A DNA stretch of 64,000 nucleotides from Silene conica (GCA_029255685.2 CM055318.2:8499001-8563000), one strand, 5' to 3'. Numbered from the stretch's first letter, positions 1 to 12,159 are shown. The notes: generated by a model from the letters alone, not told the origin. A program made the numbers and translations.

Positions 1-1615
1 CTAGTCTTTTGCAAAGCAGTTTAGAAATAACCTTGTAGATAACATTGCAGCATGCTATAGGTCTGAATTGCATGACTGTGGCTGGTCTATCTACCTTAGG
101 GATCAAAGTGACTGCAGTTGTGTTTAGCTGTTTTAAAAGAGCACCTGTCTGGAAGAAGTCCTGAATGGCCTCACTAATTTCATTCCCAACTGTTGGCCAG
201 ACATCTTTGAAGAACTTACTTGAATAACCATCAGGCCCCGGAGCCTTGTCATTTGGTATATCAAAAAGAATATCTTTAATTTCTTCCTGGGTAACTGGTT
301 GTAAAAGAATCTGGGCATGATCAGTGGTACACTGATTTCCATATTGCATGATAATCTTTTTAACTTTCATGGTGGGAGTGTTCTTACCCAGCAGGTCTTG
401 ATAATATGCAAGAAAAGCATCCTGGATCCCTTGTTTTTCAGTGTGTATGTGACCAAGTTTGTCCTCAATCTGATACACAGTATTCCTTGCTCTTTTTTGT
501 TTGAGACTGCCATGGAAGTAGGCTGTGTTGTTATCCCCCTGGTTTACCCACATTGCTTTGGACTTCTGTTGCAAAAACTCTAAGCAGGCTTGGTTCAGAG
601 TTTTATAGTTTCCTTGTGCCTCATATTCCTGTTCTATGAGAACAGCATTAGTTGGACTGTTTGCTAGCTCTCTTTGGATTTGAAGGAGATTCAGATGAGC
701 AATATGAGTTTTGTTTTCAATATCAGCAAACTGGGTATTATTAAGTTTCCTCAACCCTTGCTTGAGTCCTTGAAGTTTTTTAACCACTTAAAACATCTTG
801 GTGCCTGGGATGGCCACATTCCACTGTTGTTGTACTATTGGGATAAACTCAGGACTTTTGCTCCACATGTTAAAGAACTTGAAGCTCTTCTTTACTTTCT
901 CCACTTGAGGCCCCTGAGATATAAGGCATGGTGAATGGTCAAAAAGACCTTCTGGCATAAAATTGGCTTGGTTCCTAGGGAATAGTTGTAGCCAGTGATC
1001 ATTGAGTAGGCATCTGTCCAGCCTACTGTAGGTCCTGTCTTCTGGTTTCTGTTTATTCGTCCAAGTATAAAAAGCCCCAAGAGCAGGACTATCTATAAGC
1101 CCACATTCTGTTAGACATTCCTGGAAAGGGGTTGCTTCAGCAGGTTCAAAGCCTCCCCCTAATCTTTCATGAGGAGATAAAACGCAGTTAAAATCACCCC
1201 CTACTAACCAGGCATCATTCATATTTCCAGCAATCTGTTGAAGGTCCTGCCACAAGGGTTCCCTTTCCCCAATGTGGTTGAAAGCATAAACAAAAGTGAT
1301 ATAAAAGGAACATCTTAGATTGAGATCAGTAACATGAGCATGAATCAGTTGGGAAGAATAAAGAAGAGGTTGTACAGTACATTGAGAATGATCCCATATC
1401 AACCATATTCTTCCACCATGGTGCTTGTGAGTGTTAGAAGTCACACTCCAGTTATTAAAAGTAGTACTACATACTCTACCATACTTATTAGCTTTTATCT
1501 TTGTTTCCAGCAAGCCAAAGAGGCCTACCTTATTATTCAGCATGAACTGATTTATTTCTTTCTGTTTATCTACATTGTTCATCCCCCTAACATTCCAGAA
1601 TCCCATTTGCATCAT
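1..1615 (-). pseudogene. LINE ORF2 (endonuclease + reverse transcriptase), one nonsense codon, runs off the window
   Basis: ORF2 starts at the ATG of the ATGA overlap. Residues 1-240 form an APE-type endonuclease. Visible active-site elements are N8 in WNVRG, E37 in LLETK, a GGDFN motif near residue 140 and the terminal DHSPC motif. A TAA at 788-790 interrupts the frame. The same frame then continues open to base 1 through the linker and the start of the reverse transcriptase, including the conserved KAPGPDG and IPKVDRP motifs and the RPIACCNVIYK motif. The stop replaces what was probably a lysine codon (AAA to TAA). The catalytic FADD-type motif lies beyond the window edge. Confidence 0.85.
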
Positions 1616-2817
1616 TGGGAACTGGTGGTTGGGGAGTCTACTCTTTGTGCTACAACCTTGCCTGCCATTGTCACCACTGGCATGTTGTCTTGCAAGATTT
1701 GCTTATAGGTGGGGCTGCCAGTTACCTGGATTGGTTCCTCTGGTACCCTAGACTGTGGGACTTCATCTTCAGGCCCCTGGATTTTGTCAGTATTGGCTAC
1801 TGGACCTGGTAGCATTGTTGGCACAGTTGAGGCTACTTTTTTTGCTTGCCAAATCTTCTTCACAGGGGCATCTGTTGGTTTTGTTTGAGTCTTTGGTTGT
1901 AGTCCCCTACAATTAGCCTTATCATGTCCCATTTTTTTGCAATGAGAACATACCACTGGTCTCCATTCATATTCGATATTCACAGACGTTTTGAGCCCAT
2001 GTTCATCTAGGAACTGGATAGTAGATGGTAGTTTTTGGCCTACAGTCATTTCTACCATTACCCTGGCATATCCAATCCTAGTCTTAGCTCTGGTGGCTTC
2101 ATCCAACTGAATATACTTTCCGATTAAACCTGCTAGTTTTGGTAAGGTAGCCCCCCAGAATTTGAGGTGCAAATGATGCATTCTGATCCAAACAGGTACC
2201 TGTTTCACCTCAACTTTCTCTAGTTTCACCTCCGCGGTCCATGGTTTGAGAACAATTGGTTTATTGTCAAACATATAGTATCCACTTTGTAGGACTGCAC
2301 TTTGCATCTCTTTTGTGGCAAATCTTACCACAAATACTCCATTATTCATAAAGGATATCTTATCAATTTTGTATTTTGCCCATACCCGTTTAAGATATCC
2401 TTCCAAATATGGCCATGGTGGGTTTGCTCCTACCACAAATCCATAGATGGCAGTGTCCCAGAAATTGACTTCAGTCTGCACATCTTCTGGTATTACTCGA
2501 AACAGAGGCTCCTCACTTTCTATAACAGAGTCAATAGGTTTACCTTTATTCGTGAACCATTGTCCTTCAGAGTCATTGTGTATGCCCTCGTCCGATGGTC
2601 TATCCTCTTCATCCTCAGATTGATCAGTTTCAATGTCATACGCAGCCATCCCATACATATCTTGGATAGACTTTTCCTTTTGGAAAGTCTGCGTAACAGG
2701 TGTTGCCACAATTCCATTATTGCTCTTTGTTTTCCTCTTATTCTTTCTCTGTGTCACATTCTGCAGATCAGGTGACGGGGAAGATGGAGATCTAGCCATA
2801 GATGCTGGAGTCGCCAT
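1612..2817 (-). CDS. LINE ORF1 protein (DUF4283-like, CCHC zinc knuckle)
   Basis: This 401-residue protein is encoded by the LINE. The N-terminal third is polar and acidic. Residues about 115-250 match the DUF4283-type domain of plant LINE ORF1 proteins (a W-x-R-x-x-x-L pattern followed by a folded RNA-binding-like region). Around residue 290 there is a CCHC knuckle, CSHCKKMGHDKANC (C-X2-C-X4-H-X4-C). In this family the protein is expected to coat the element RNA. The stop codon TGA overlaps the ORF2 start in the tetranucleotide ATGA at 1612-1615, so ORF2 is probably translated by termination-reinitiation. The frame is intact over its full length. Confidence 0.85.
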   Translation of the reverse strand: MATPASMARSPSSPSPDLQNVTQRKNKRKTKSNNGIVATPVTQTFQKEKSIQDMYGMAAYDIETDQSEDEEDRPSDEGIHNDSEGQWFTNKGKPIDSVIESEEPLFRVIPEDVQTEVNFWDTAIYGFVVGANPPWPYLEGYLKRVWAKYKIDKISFMNNGVFVVRFATKEMQSAVLQSGYYMFDNKPIVLKPWTAEVKLEKVEVKQVPVWIRMHHLHLKFWGATLPKLAGLIGKYIQLDEATRAKTRIGYARVMVEMTVGQKLPSTIQFLDEHGLKTSVNIEYEWRPVVCSHCKKMGHDKANCRGLQPKTQTKPTDAPVKKIWQAKKVASTVPTMLPGPVANTDKIQGPEDEVPQSRVPEEPIQVTGSPTYKQILQDNMPVVTMAGKVVAQRVDSPTTSSQ

Positions 2818-2970
2818 GCAGTCGCCATGCAGTCCTATTTCTTTACTTACCCAGATTTTTTTTCATTTACCTCTTTCTTCCTCCTCTAACATTTTTCCCA
2901 AATCTTACCCAAATCGTACATTTTACTTTCTCTTAAATTTATTTTTATTTTGTTGTTGTTGTTGTTACAG

Positions 2971-3989
2971 TTAATGCAAATTTAATTCAATTGATTTAAT
3001 CGAATTTTAGGGTTTCAACTTGGGGAAATTGAAGAACCCTAATTATTTTCTGGGGAAAATTAATGATGAAGAACATTAATAATTTTAAGATACAATGGAA
3101 ATTAATTTGCTATTTTTCAATTGCTTGAATCGAATTTTAGGGTTTTAAGTTGGAGAAAATTAAAGAGCCCTAATTATTTTAAGTTGGAGAAAATTGAAGA
3201 ACCCTAATTATTTTGAATTTGGGAAAAAATGATGATGATTAACACTAATTAATTTTAAGATACAATGAAAATAATAGAAATACAATTAAATTAAATTGAA
3301 TAAGGTAGAATTAGACTAGGTGAAATTATTGAAGAAATGAAGAATTAGTTAAAAATAGAGTTATAAAATCTGATTTGAGATGATCGTAAGAGAATAGACA
3401 AGATGAAGGTAAGGGTCTTTTGGTCATAAAAAATGAACTTAAGTCCCAAAAATTCAAATTGGTATTAATTTTCCACCGGAATTAATATTTTGACTGTAAT
3501 TTATGATCAGAAGTAATATTGTGGATGTAATTTACAAAAAAAAATTATAAGGCTGTAATTCTCATAAAGTGGTTTTTAAAAAGTTATAATTACAAATTTT
3601 CTCTATTTTCTATCGCTTTTGTAATGAGTTACTATATGATTATAATGATCCCAGTAAACAGGTTATTCGGTTCCGTTCTTGGATCACTATACATCGATTC
3701 GATTTGTTGCGGGTTAAATTTAGTTTCATTTTTAGTTCTATTTTGGTTAGGTTTAATTATGGTATCCACTCTAATAAGTTTGCAGTATTTTAAGTAGCGC
3801 GGATCACGTCAGTTTAAGTGAGGTTTGGATTTTTGCTTTAGTTGTTAGCGTATCCGAAAGACGTTATGCATCACTCATCTTAATCTTCCCGATGACATAT
3901 AGTATGATTTTGTTTAGTACTCTATTCATTTTAATTTTATCGTTCCCTTTTCTCAAAATTTATTCTAAAATAATTGTTTTCTTGCTTAT
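2971..3989. other. AT-rich intergenic DNA with an imperfect duplication
   Basis: No gene is visible. About 2989-3119 and 3120-3280 are imperfect direct copies of one another. Both carry the sequence ATCGAATTTTAGGGTTT, a GAACCCTAATTATTTT block and a TTTTAAGATACAATG block. The pair lies directly upstream of the LINE ORF1 and could be its tandem 5' untranslated region, but that is inference. Confidence 0.4.
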
Positions 3990-3992
3990 TTA

Positions 3993-4391
3993 GGCTCTGT
4001 TTGGTAAAACTACCAGATAAGAGAGCTGGAAACTGGAGAGGTAACTGAAACCTGAAAACTTAACTGAAAAAGTAGGTGAAAATTAATAACCGATAAGGTA
4101 ACTGATTATATAAAAATGTGTTTGGTAAACTGGCTGAAAAGGTAACTTATTTTGCTAAAATGACGTACAAGGATATGATAATTACTCGTATTTAATATTG
4201 AAAATTAAAGTCGTAAAAGATGGAAATATCTCATTTCAGGTACCTTATTTTTTCAAATGCTACATGAGGTATCGTTTCATTCCAGGTAACTTATTTGGTC
4301 AAATAAGGTACTTATCGAATACTTGCAAAAAAATCAGGTAACTTAAATTTTAGCCAAATAAGCTACCTTAAGTGTCTTACCAAGCGGGGCT
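3993..4391. mobile_element. PIF/Harbinger-like MITE
   Basis: This 399-bp element has imperfect terminal inverted repeats (GGCTCTGTTTGGTAA on the left, AGCCCCGCTTGGTAA as the complement of the right). It is flanked by a TTA duplication (3990-3992 and 4392-4394), the target-site type of PIF/Harbinger elements. There is no coding capacity. Confidence 0.65.
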
Positions 4392-4523
4392 TTAACTAAG
4401 CATTTATATAAACTAAAAATTACTGTCATTTTTATTCTATTAAAGTAGTTTTTTTTTCAAATCCACCTAAAATAGCAAATATGACAATTAATTGAGATAG
4501 ATGGAGTTTCTTTTCATCTTTAA

Positions 4524-4934
4524 GGGTTTGTTTGGATTGAGAGAATTGGAGGGTAACGGAGGGGAGGGAAAGGGTGGAGTTTATTTTCCTTTGTTTGGAT
4601 ACAATTTATGGGGGGAAGGAATGGAAGGGGAAGGAAATGAGAGAATTTAATTTTCTTTCTTTACAACAAACTAAAATCTTCCCATAGGAGGCAAGATTTG
4701 GAAGGAAAACTCTATCTGAACCCTCATCTAACTATCAAAAACATATTTCTTGGATAATTTTCATCCATTAGTCCATCTCCCTCATTCCTCCTCTTCCATT
4801 TCCATCTCATCAATTTTGTTATCCAAACAACTACAATTCATTTTCCCTCCCCTCCCTTCCCTTCCCCTCCTCCCCTCAGGGCCTCACTCCCCTTCCCCTC
4901 TCTTTCCCTCCTAAAATTGTATACAAACACACCT
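4524..4934. mobile_element. PIF/Harbinger-like MITE, G/A-rich family copy 1
   Basis: The ends are GGGTTTGTTTG and the complement AGGTGTGTTTG, with TAA on both sides (4521-4523, 4935-4937). The arms are strongly purine- or pyrimidine-rich. Read in reverse, the copy at 8189-8603 aligns over the whole length, which fixes the boundaries. Confidence 0.7.
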
Positions 4935-4937
4935 TAA

Positions 4938-5229
4938 GGATAACAAATTGGAAGGGAAAGGGAGGGGAGGGGAATTGAGGGAAGGGAAAGGGAAAGAAAG
5001 GAAAGGGAGGGGGAATGAAGATGGATTATTTGGATAGTTTTCCTTCCAAATTTTGTCAACAATGTAGAGATTATAGTTTGGTCTAATGGAGAGAAAAAGA
5101 AATCCTCCCATTTCCCTCCCCTTCCATTTCCTTCCTTCCATATATTGTAACCAAACAATGAAAATTGAATCTCTTCCTTTCCCTCCCCTCCCCTTCCTTC
5201 CCTCCAATTCTCTCAATCTAAACACACCC
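4938..5229. mobile_element. G/A-rich MITE copy 2, truncated and abutting copy 1
   Basis: This is a second member of the same family, in opposite orientation. It shares the central TAA with its neighbour and ends in ACACACCC followed by TAA (5230-5232). The first ten or so bases of the left inverted repeat are missing and the interior is shorter. The pair forms a head-to-head composite of about 700 bp. Confidence 0.6.
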
Positions 5230-5232
5230 TAA

Positions 5233-6294
5233 AATTATATATGTAAGACTATTGACTATTCATATACGTCCTTTTTAGTACGTACTCTTCCGATGCTTCA
5301 TCATGTCGCCCAAGCATGATCTTACCATGCCCAACTTATTTATCAAAGTACCAGTTGATAAAAGATGTCTTAATTATGCGATTTCACAATTATGAAGTTA
5401 GCCTTTTTGGTTGATCATTTAAATCTGGATTAGTCTATTTTAAGAGTCTTTAGTCACTATGATAATTATACAACACTATTAGGGACTTGATAGTTCATAT
5501 TCTCATTTAGTTGTCTATTTTTTTAGTTAAATGCGGGTCAAATGCTATGTTATATATATTGGTGGATGAGATAAAAGTCTTAAATATTTTAGTCATTCGA
5601 TTTGATTTTTTTTTTTTTTGGCATTCATCAATTTGAAACCTGTTTTATTATTTATGACGAATATCTTTGTTTTAAACAACAATTTGTAGATTAAATATAT
5701 AACATTGGTATAAATTCGATGCTTCTTGTGTGAAGAACGTAAAGTGGTGAACATGTCTTCGTGATACTAATATTGTCTAACAACATGAAAAAGCAATAAA
5801 AAAAGTTAGTGATTTTTTGTAAACAAAACTTGTGGATGATTAAAATATACCAATTACAATTCGATGAAATAATCAAAGTTGGTTTTTTATTACATATTTT
5901 CCATGTAGTATAAAACGTTTATATATAAAAACTAAACTAAACTAACATATTATATTATATTATAAAAATTTAAAACTTGTCTACATCTATCGGCTATACA
6001 TGTCCGTGCATTTTTCCACGGATACTAAGCTAATTGATTTAGATATATTAAGTTTAAGGGGTTATCAGATATATCAAATTTGTTTCAATTTTGATTTGTT
6101 TTGAACTGATTTAGATTTGGATTCCGGTTAAGTAACTCATATCTAAAAATATCAATTCACATTGTTATCGTCATCACATATTCACATGTTTGCATAAATA
6201 GATCGAGTTTAAAAACAAAAACTTATTTTTAGTAATTTCGGCCAAACATGCTAAAATGGTTCAATGAAATACTAATGATCTTGACAAAAAACTT
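5233..6294. other. AT-rich intergenic DNA
   Basis: I see no gene, RNA or clear repeat boundary here. The short open frames are not supported by composition or motifs. Confidence 0.5.
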
Positions 6295-6297
6295 TAA

Positions 6298-6602
6298 GGG
6301 GTTGTTTGATTGCCTTCCAAAATCACGGGAATTGAAAAATCATGAGAAGTGAGAAAATAGAGTATTGTTTGGTTGCCTAATTCATGGGAATTAGTAACGA
6401 ATTAGAACTTCTTAGGAAACTTTAATTCCTACCTAATGTAAAAGTCACTTACCTAGTCCCCTCTAGTTAAGTGGAAGTTGTCGCATGAATTAAAGTTCCT
6501 ACAGTCAACCAAACAACAATTACATAATTCACGTGATTTTCAAGTTTATATGAGTTTAATCTTCCCGTGAGTTTTATCTTCCCATGTCGAACCAACGACT
6601 CC
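6298..6602. mobile_element. PIF/Harbinger-like MITE
   Basis: This 305-bp element has ends GGGGTTGTTTGATTG and the complement GGAGTCGTTGGTTCG. It is flanked by TAA at 6295-6297 and 6603-6605. Internal arms containing AATCACGGGAATT / AATTCACGTGATT are also roughly inverted. Confidence 0.6.
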
Positions 6603-6605
6603 TAA

Positions 6606-8188
6606 TTGATCTATATGGCACATACTTTCTCAATAAAATTGTTAATTTTAAAGTTTAAACTCTCGATAAAATATTGAACAATCATCATCGCTCAACGGTC
6701 TTCTATTTTATTGTGATCCAAACCTGTTTACACAATTTAACATGGTTGTTATCGATCGAATAATGCCCGATCGGATCATAGCAACTACTTTAAAGACTCG
6801 AAACCTCCTGTTCTCTCTTCTTACTATTTTGTACTATCTCCCTTTGTTGCCTTTGGGACCATTCTCTCCTCCATTAGACATTTAATATCCACGTTCTGAT
6901 ATGTTTTTTCTAATCATGGCTAATGATCACATGTGATAATATTAATTATTTGATCAAATTATTAACCTTAAATTTGAATAGAACAAAACATTTTAAAAAT
7001 GATTTGTAACCGAACTCACCGAACTAAACCAATCAAAGCGATGCAAAGTTTGAAATGTTGTTGTTAGGTGTAATCTGTTGTGTTAGATTTATCCATCCGA
7101 TTAATAGCCATAAACTTCATATTAAATTATTCGGTAAATACCACATGACGAATCGTTGGGATGAACCGTCTGAAGGAACGGTCTTTGGATTAGGACTTCT
7201 AGTAGACACATATACCGACAAGATGTCTCTATTAATGGGATGTGGAGATTAGGTTATTGTGTGCTACTAGTCTACTAGGCAGTAGGCACCATAATCCTAG
7301 ATGACATATATATAGTCTCCTTAGTCTAATGCGTTCATTATACATTAGAAACCTAATGAGTATCTACACTTAGATAATAGTCAGACCCATACTCTTTAAG
7401 ACCTATATAAGCCCGTATTTAAATCACCGTAGTGGATCACTTTATATTTGGGGTTAACTTAATTGATAATGCATAAATACAATTACTACCGAATAAAGTC
7501 CACGTACATTATTGTATTAGTCCCATAATTCTTACATGTTGATGATGACATACCTAAATTAATCTTTTCTTCAAGTTGAATCATAATCAAGATTAGTCGT
7601 TGATTTTCCACCGCCTAAGAAATCAAGTCATTTTGCATCCCTAATTTAAAGATACTATGTCGTAAACTTAAGTAAATGTTGTCGTAACAGTCTGTCTCAC
7701 TGGCAACAGTTAGACGGACCGTTACTTACAAATTGTACTCTTGAAACTTCTTGATTTTAAAATCATTTTCCTTTATAAAATGTAAAGAGTTATTTTTCAG
7801 ATTTCATAAAAACGCAATTTCAGAATTTCTGGAAAAGTTGATCACACAATCTCGAAAGCTTACTTTTATTTTTATCCATTGAAAATTAGCCACATTAAAA
7901 AGTACTTATTTTGTGATAAAACAATGTGCTTTTAAACCTTTTGTTTCACTATAAAAAGAGTACTTCTCTTTAATTTATTTTTAAGACTTTCTGAGATATT
8001 AATTGTTAAGATATTTTTGAGATATTAATTGTTTTTGCAAAAAAAAAAATCAAAGAATAAACATTTCATATCTTTTGTAAATTATTCTAAGTCTTCTAGT
8101 GTAACAGTCTGTACCACCGTTGTCTTCTATTTATGTTCTCTTATCTAGTTAAGCTTGGTCTATAAATTCATCCTCCTCAATTCTTTTA
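6606..8188. other. AT-rich intergenic DNA
   Basis: No supported gene. The segment near 7250-7440 has the texture of a degraded LTR (short TA-rich promoter-like stretches), but I could not find paired ends. Confidence 0.4.
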
Positions 8189-8603
8189 GGGTGTGTTTGG
8201 ATACAATGTTAGGAGAGAAAGGGAGGGGAAGGGGAGTGAGGGGAGGGAAGGGAAAGGGAGGGGAGGGGAGGGGAAATAAATTGGGGTTGTTTGGATAATA
8301 AAATTGATGAGATGGAAATGGAAAGAGAGAAATGAGGGAGATGACTAATGGATAGAGATTATTTAAGAAATTATGTCTTTGTTAAGTAAATAAGGGTTCA
8401 ATTAGACTTATTAGAGTTTTCCTTCCAAATCTTGCCTCTCATGGAAAGATTTTAGTTTGTTCTAAAGGAGGGAAATTAAATCCCCTCATTTCTTTCCCCT
8501 CTCATTTTCTCCCCTCCATAAATTGTATCCAAACAAAGGAAAATACATCCCTCCTTTTCCCTCCCCTCCCTTTCTCTCCAATTCTCTCAATCCAAACAAA
8601 CAG
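8189..8603. mobile_element. G/A-rich PIF/Harbinger-like MITE copy 3
   Basis: This is a full-length copy in the orientation opposite to 4524-4934. It starts GGGTGTGTTTGGA after TTA and ends with TCCAAACAAACAG. The interior matches copy 1 throughout, including the shared block that reads CCATTAGT(C)CATCTCCCTC on the other strand. Confidence 0.65.
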
Positions 8604-9458
8604 AATCCGTCTGAGTAAAACTTGATCATGTAAACATTCTAGTTATTAAGTCGAGTTTGTTAGACATTGTGGTCTTAGAACTCATGTCGCAACAAATTAA
8701 GTTTTAGGTAAACCCTTATCTTTTCCCCTGTTACACTTTATGATTTCCTATCTCCTTCCCTTATTTCTAACTAAACGCCCCTAAGAGTTGTGTTGATAAA
8801 GACGTTAGAGTTGTTTGATGGTATAACTTAGCCGATTTAAGCTCAAGTCTGGATGGTTAAGAATTGGTTTGAAATTTTGAGTTTGCTTGGATTTTTATAA
8901 GTTTAAAAAGTTAAAACTCAGGAATAGCTGGAGTTGGACTCAAGGTTTACTCAAGCCCGATGAACTCATTATATATTTTCTTTACTTTCTTTCCTTGGAT
9001 GAAATTAAAATAATTTATTTTGAGTAAATATAATAATTTATTTATTTTAATAAAAAAATATAATAATAAATCATATAACTACATTTGATTATGAAAAATA
9101 ACAATTGCATTACACACTAAAGTTAAATAATAAAAAAATCACAAGCTTTGAATATGAGAATTACTAAGCTTGAATTCAGCTTTGGTTAGTTTAAACTTGG
9201 CTCAAATTCGTCTCTTTTTGCTTGTCTATGTGAATAATACCTCTGTATAAATTACTAAATTAAAAAAATGTATTAGTTTAAAAATCGACGAAATAAGCAC
9301 TATACATAGGTGTTTTAGAAGAATTTTAAGAACCGAATTACTCGGGAGTCGGGAGGTTGGGCCACTGTCCGTTGGGCGTTGGGCACTTGGGGATGAAACT
9401 TACCAACTTACTAGGGATATGTTTTTAGAATCTAGTTGCATGTGGCCTACGTGGATAA
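8604..9458. other. AT-rich intergenic DNA
   Basis: No gene. The part at 8830-9230 contains degraded CTCAAG / CTTGAG and AAGCTTG / CAAGCTT words. It may be an old relative of the hAT-like elements described below. Confidence 0.35.
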
Positions 9459-9750
9459 TGTTGGAAATGCTAAAATGCTTGTCTCACATTGGAAGAATAC
9501 AAAAATTTTGTCTTATATTGAAAATCTAAGAAAATATTTTTGGCTTTGTCCCACGTTGGAAAAATAAGGAACTTTGGTTGTGTTTATATACTTAACACTT
9601 CTCAACTAAGTACTTGTCTAGTTGTCTATATTGAGGATAGTGTGTAGTTGTGTACTCATCCCACGCGCGCACCGCTGTCCGTCCGGTTCGGCTCGCACGC
9701 GTCGTGTGGTGCGGTCCGCGCCGAAGACAATTTGAAAATTGCGAAGCATT
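9459..9750 (+). repeat. possible LTR fragment
   Basis: The stretch begins TGTTGGAAATGC and has two copies of a GTCYCACRTTGGAA motif (about 9481 and 9549), which is common near the 5' ends of plant LTRs. A TATATA-type promoter follows near 9586, then a GC-rich block at 9660-9720. No second copy or target-site duplication was found, so this is only suggestive. Confidence 0.3.
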
Positions 9751-9800
9751 TAATCCGTTCATTGTTTCTGAATTCGATTTCTAACTATAAATAAAAGGGT

Positions 9801-10955
9801 TATTTAATAGAAATACTCCAAACTATTGGAGTGCTTCTCAAAATACTCTATACTACGGAGTATAATTTAACTATCAATATAACAATCTATTGCACCCCTC
9901 CACTTTTAGAAAGAGCTGACCTTTCTGACACTATAGATCTTCATCTTCTTCCTCCTACCTATACTAAAAAAAGTCCAGAAAATTCAGAATATTACACTTT
10001 AAAATACCCCAAAATCGTTAAAAATTCCACAAAACCCTAATTAACCTAATCGAATCTATCACCATACATGCCAAGAATACCAAATTGTACAACTAACTTA
10101 AAAACAAAATATAGAAAACTTTTACTTTGTTCATTCTTAATTAAAATTCTCCCCAACCCATATTCCTACTAGCATTGTACTCCCCCCTATTTTACTCCTC
10201 ATTGTCACTCTTCTTAAATCACTAAAATTGTAACAAATTAACCTTAAAAACCATACAAAACTAGAATATCAAATCTCATGTTTCCCACTAATTACCAAAT
10301 CAAACACAACTAATTCTAAAGTTTGTTCTGAAACTTCGTCGCTGATTCTGATACGCGTTATCGTACCGCCCATTCATTAATTTTGTGAGTGACTGTGGTG
10401 TTGAAGATGTTCTTGTTGAGATTGGTGCTGCTAATAATGATGATAGGGAAATAAGAAGACTGCCACAATCAAGGAATTTAGAGTTAGGACGAGGATTCGG
10501 TGGAGTTGTGTCTGAGAAACACTATAGTGATCGATGTCTGGAGAAAAATTGAAGATAATAAAGTGATTTTAGGGATGATAATGTAAGTTTAGGGACGAAT
10601 GTGGAGATAAATGATGACGAGAAGCGAAAGGATGATGACAAGTAGCGAGAGGTTGAGGTAGATGATGGTGATTTGAATGAAGATGGTAAAAAAGGATAAA
10701 TTGGCTAAGATTAATTGTGTTGGTGTTCTGGAGAAAAAGACGACATTAATGATGTTGGTGTTATTTGTGATAAAGTAAATACAATAGGTGAAGAAAAGTA
10801 AGGGATAAAATAGAAATAACCGGTTTAGCAGGTAACTCGTTCACCCGTTTTAGTATAAGAGAATAAATATTAAAGTTGGGTATATTCGTAGTTAAAATGA
10901 AGTGCGGAGTATTTTAAGAAGCAGCTTAATAGTTTAGAGTATTGTCATTAAATTC
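9801..10955. mobile_element. non-autonomous element with ~70-bp inverted ends
   Basis: The first ~70 bases (9801-9872) match the reverse complement of the last ~70 (10884-10955). They share AATACTC, AAACTATT, TGCTTCT and AAAATACTC in the same order and spacing. Inverted repeats this long suggest a Mutator-like element, but no clean 9-bp flanking duplication is visible. The interior is AT-rich on the left. On the right it holds an open frame of about 59 codons without an ATG (10382-10552) and further acidic, charged codons, which could be a captured gene fragment. Confidence 0.5.
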
Positions 10956-11877
10956 ATTCTTATCAAATCCTCTTTTTTCCCCTCTGTTCCTTTGAAAATT
11001 GAGTTTCTACTCTTGAAGTTTATTTAATCTGTTTACATTATTTTATTTTGCCATTTGCAATAACTTATTTCCAATTGGTGGGATGTTAAAACTTAACCAA
11101 ATCCGGTCTGATCCTTTTCTTAATTAGTGTCAAAACTCGTAAATTTAGATGAAGTTGAAATAACTCTTTGAGCAACAATAATGGTCGTTTGTGAGGGGGT
11201 TCTTAATGACAAACTATCTGGACACTATTGTTAATTGGGTGTTGTTCGTAGGGAGTTCATCCATTGTCGATACCCTAAACAATTTAGTTACTCATCTGTT
11301 TCGCTTAAATGTTTAAGTTTATATTCTAATGTCATGACTCACGATGTTCCATTTGACCCTATTCAGTGACCTAAATTAGCTTTTCATTTCACTTGAGAAT
11401 TACGTTCTCTCTGTTTTTTTACGATGATAAATTTCGAAGCTCTTGATGTTTAGATTAGATGCATTTCCTTTAAAAATTAATTTTGGATCATCGATTTCCG
11501 TTCTAATCACCTTGTCAAATACCAACTAAGAAGGGCGATTTAAATTTAACCAAATGGTGTTAATTTAGTGGTAGCTGGGTTAAACTTAAAACTTGCAGAA
11601 ATGTAGGAGTTGAGAGATCACCACTCGATCACTGTAGCGCCCGAAGGGTGACTTACATGGTCCATGTGGCGTTTTTGGAATACACGGGCCTGGGAAAAAA
11701 TATATAAACTATTTCAACCAAAAATTTATGTTTAAGACCCAACTATTATTAATATTTTAATTAGACGCAACAAAATAGCATCAGTTTTATTGAAACAAGA
11801 TAACAAGAGGAGAAAACAACATCAAAAGAGTGGTAGTGAAAACACAAAATAGGAAACAAAAGGAAAGAGGTGAAGCA
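10956..11877. other. intergenic DNA downstream of the peptide gene
   Basis: No gene seen. The last part (about 11750-11877) should hold the 3' untranslated region of the peptide gene on the minus strand. Confidence 0.4.
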
Positions 11878-12159
11878 CTATATTATAAGACCTTCTAACA
11901 TGCATATGTTAGTGTAAAACCAATTGGAGCCACAATGAGTCGCAGGGCAACATTGATCATTATTAGGATCACACTTTTGACGCCTTCCCAAGCAAGTAAG
12001 AGCGCGGGTATTATAGGTATCAAGACTATCAATCATAATATCAAAGAGTGGAATCATTGATTGACGAGCAGCGGTGGCGGGTTCAGGAGCGGTGGCTAGC
12101 ACTACCAACGCCACCACCACCACCACCCCACTAACCACCTTCATATTCTTCATCTCCAT
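11878..12159 (-). CDS. small secreted six-cysteine (knottin-like) peptide
   Basis: This intronless gene encodes a 93-residue precursor. Residues 1-30 form a signal peptide: basic start, then a run of V, A and L, ending in a PATA-A cleavage context. The mature part has cysteines at 56, 63, 70, 71, 76 and 86, that is C-X6-C-X6-CC-X4-C-X9-C, the spacing of inhibitor-cystine-knot peptides. Plants use such secreted peptides mostly in defence, acting outside the cell or as protease inhibitors. I infer this from cysteine spacing only. A longer frame begins at 12261, but its first codons contain the TATA box, so translation must start at the internal ATG at 12159. I cannot name a family. Confidence 0.7.
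   Translation of the reverse strand: MEMKNMKVVSGVVVVVALVVLATAPEPATAARQSMIPLFDIMIDSLDTYNTRALTCLGRRQKCDPNNDQCCPATHCGSNWFYTNICMLEGLII

Larger units (their letters stand above)
1..2970 (-). mobile_element. L1-type LINE, 3' part outside window
   Basis: A non-LTR retrotransposon reads right to left. ORF1 has a zinc knuckle. ORF2 has an endonuclease followed by reverse transcriptase that is still open at base 1. The 5' end is not sharply defined. ORF1 begins at 2817, and the upstream leader contains a short direct duplication of a 10-12 bp motif around the start (2811-2833) and a (GTT)n tract at 2952-2967. The poly-A end and target-site duplication lie outside the window. The element looks fairly young: ORF1 is intact and ORF2 has one nonsense codon in the visible part. 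Confidence 0.9.

Noticed and set aside
4911..5225. Open frames of 74-104 codons
   Set aside because: They are translations of the purine-rich MITE arms with no protein-like pattern.
7055..7252. 65-codon open frame
   Set aside because: No motif and an LTR-like surrounding; no support.
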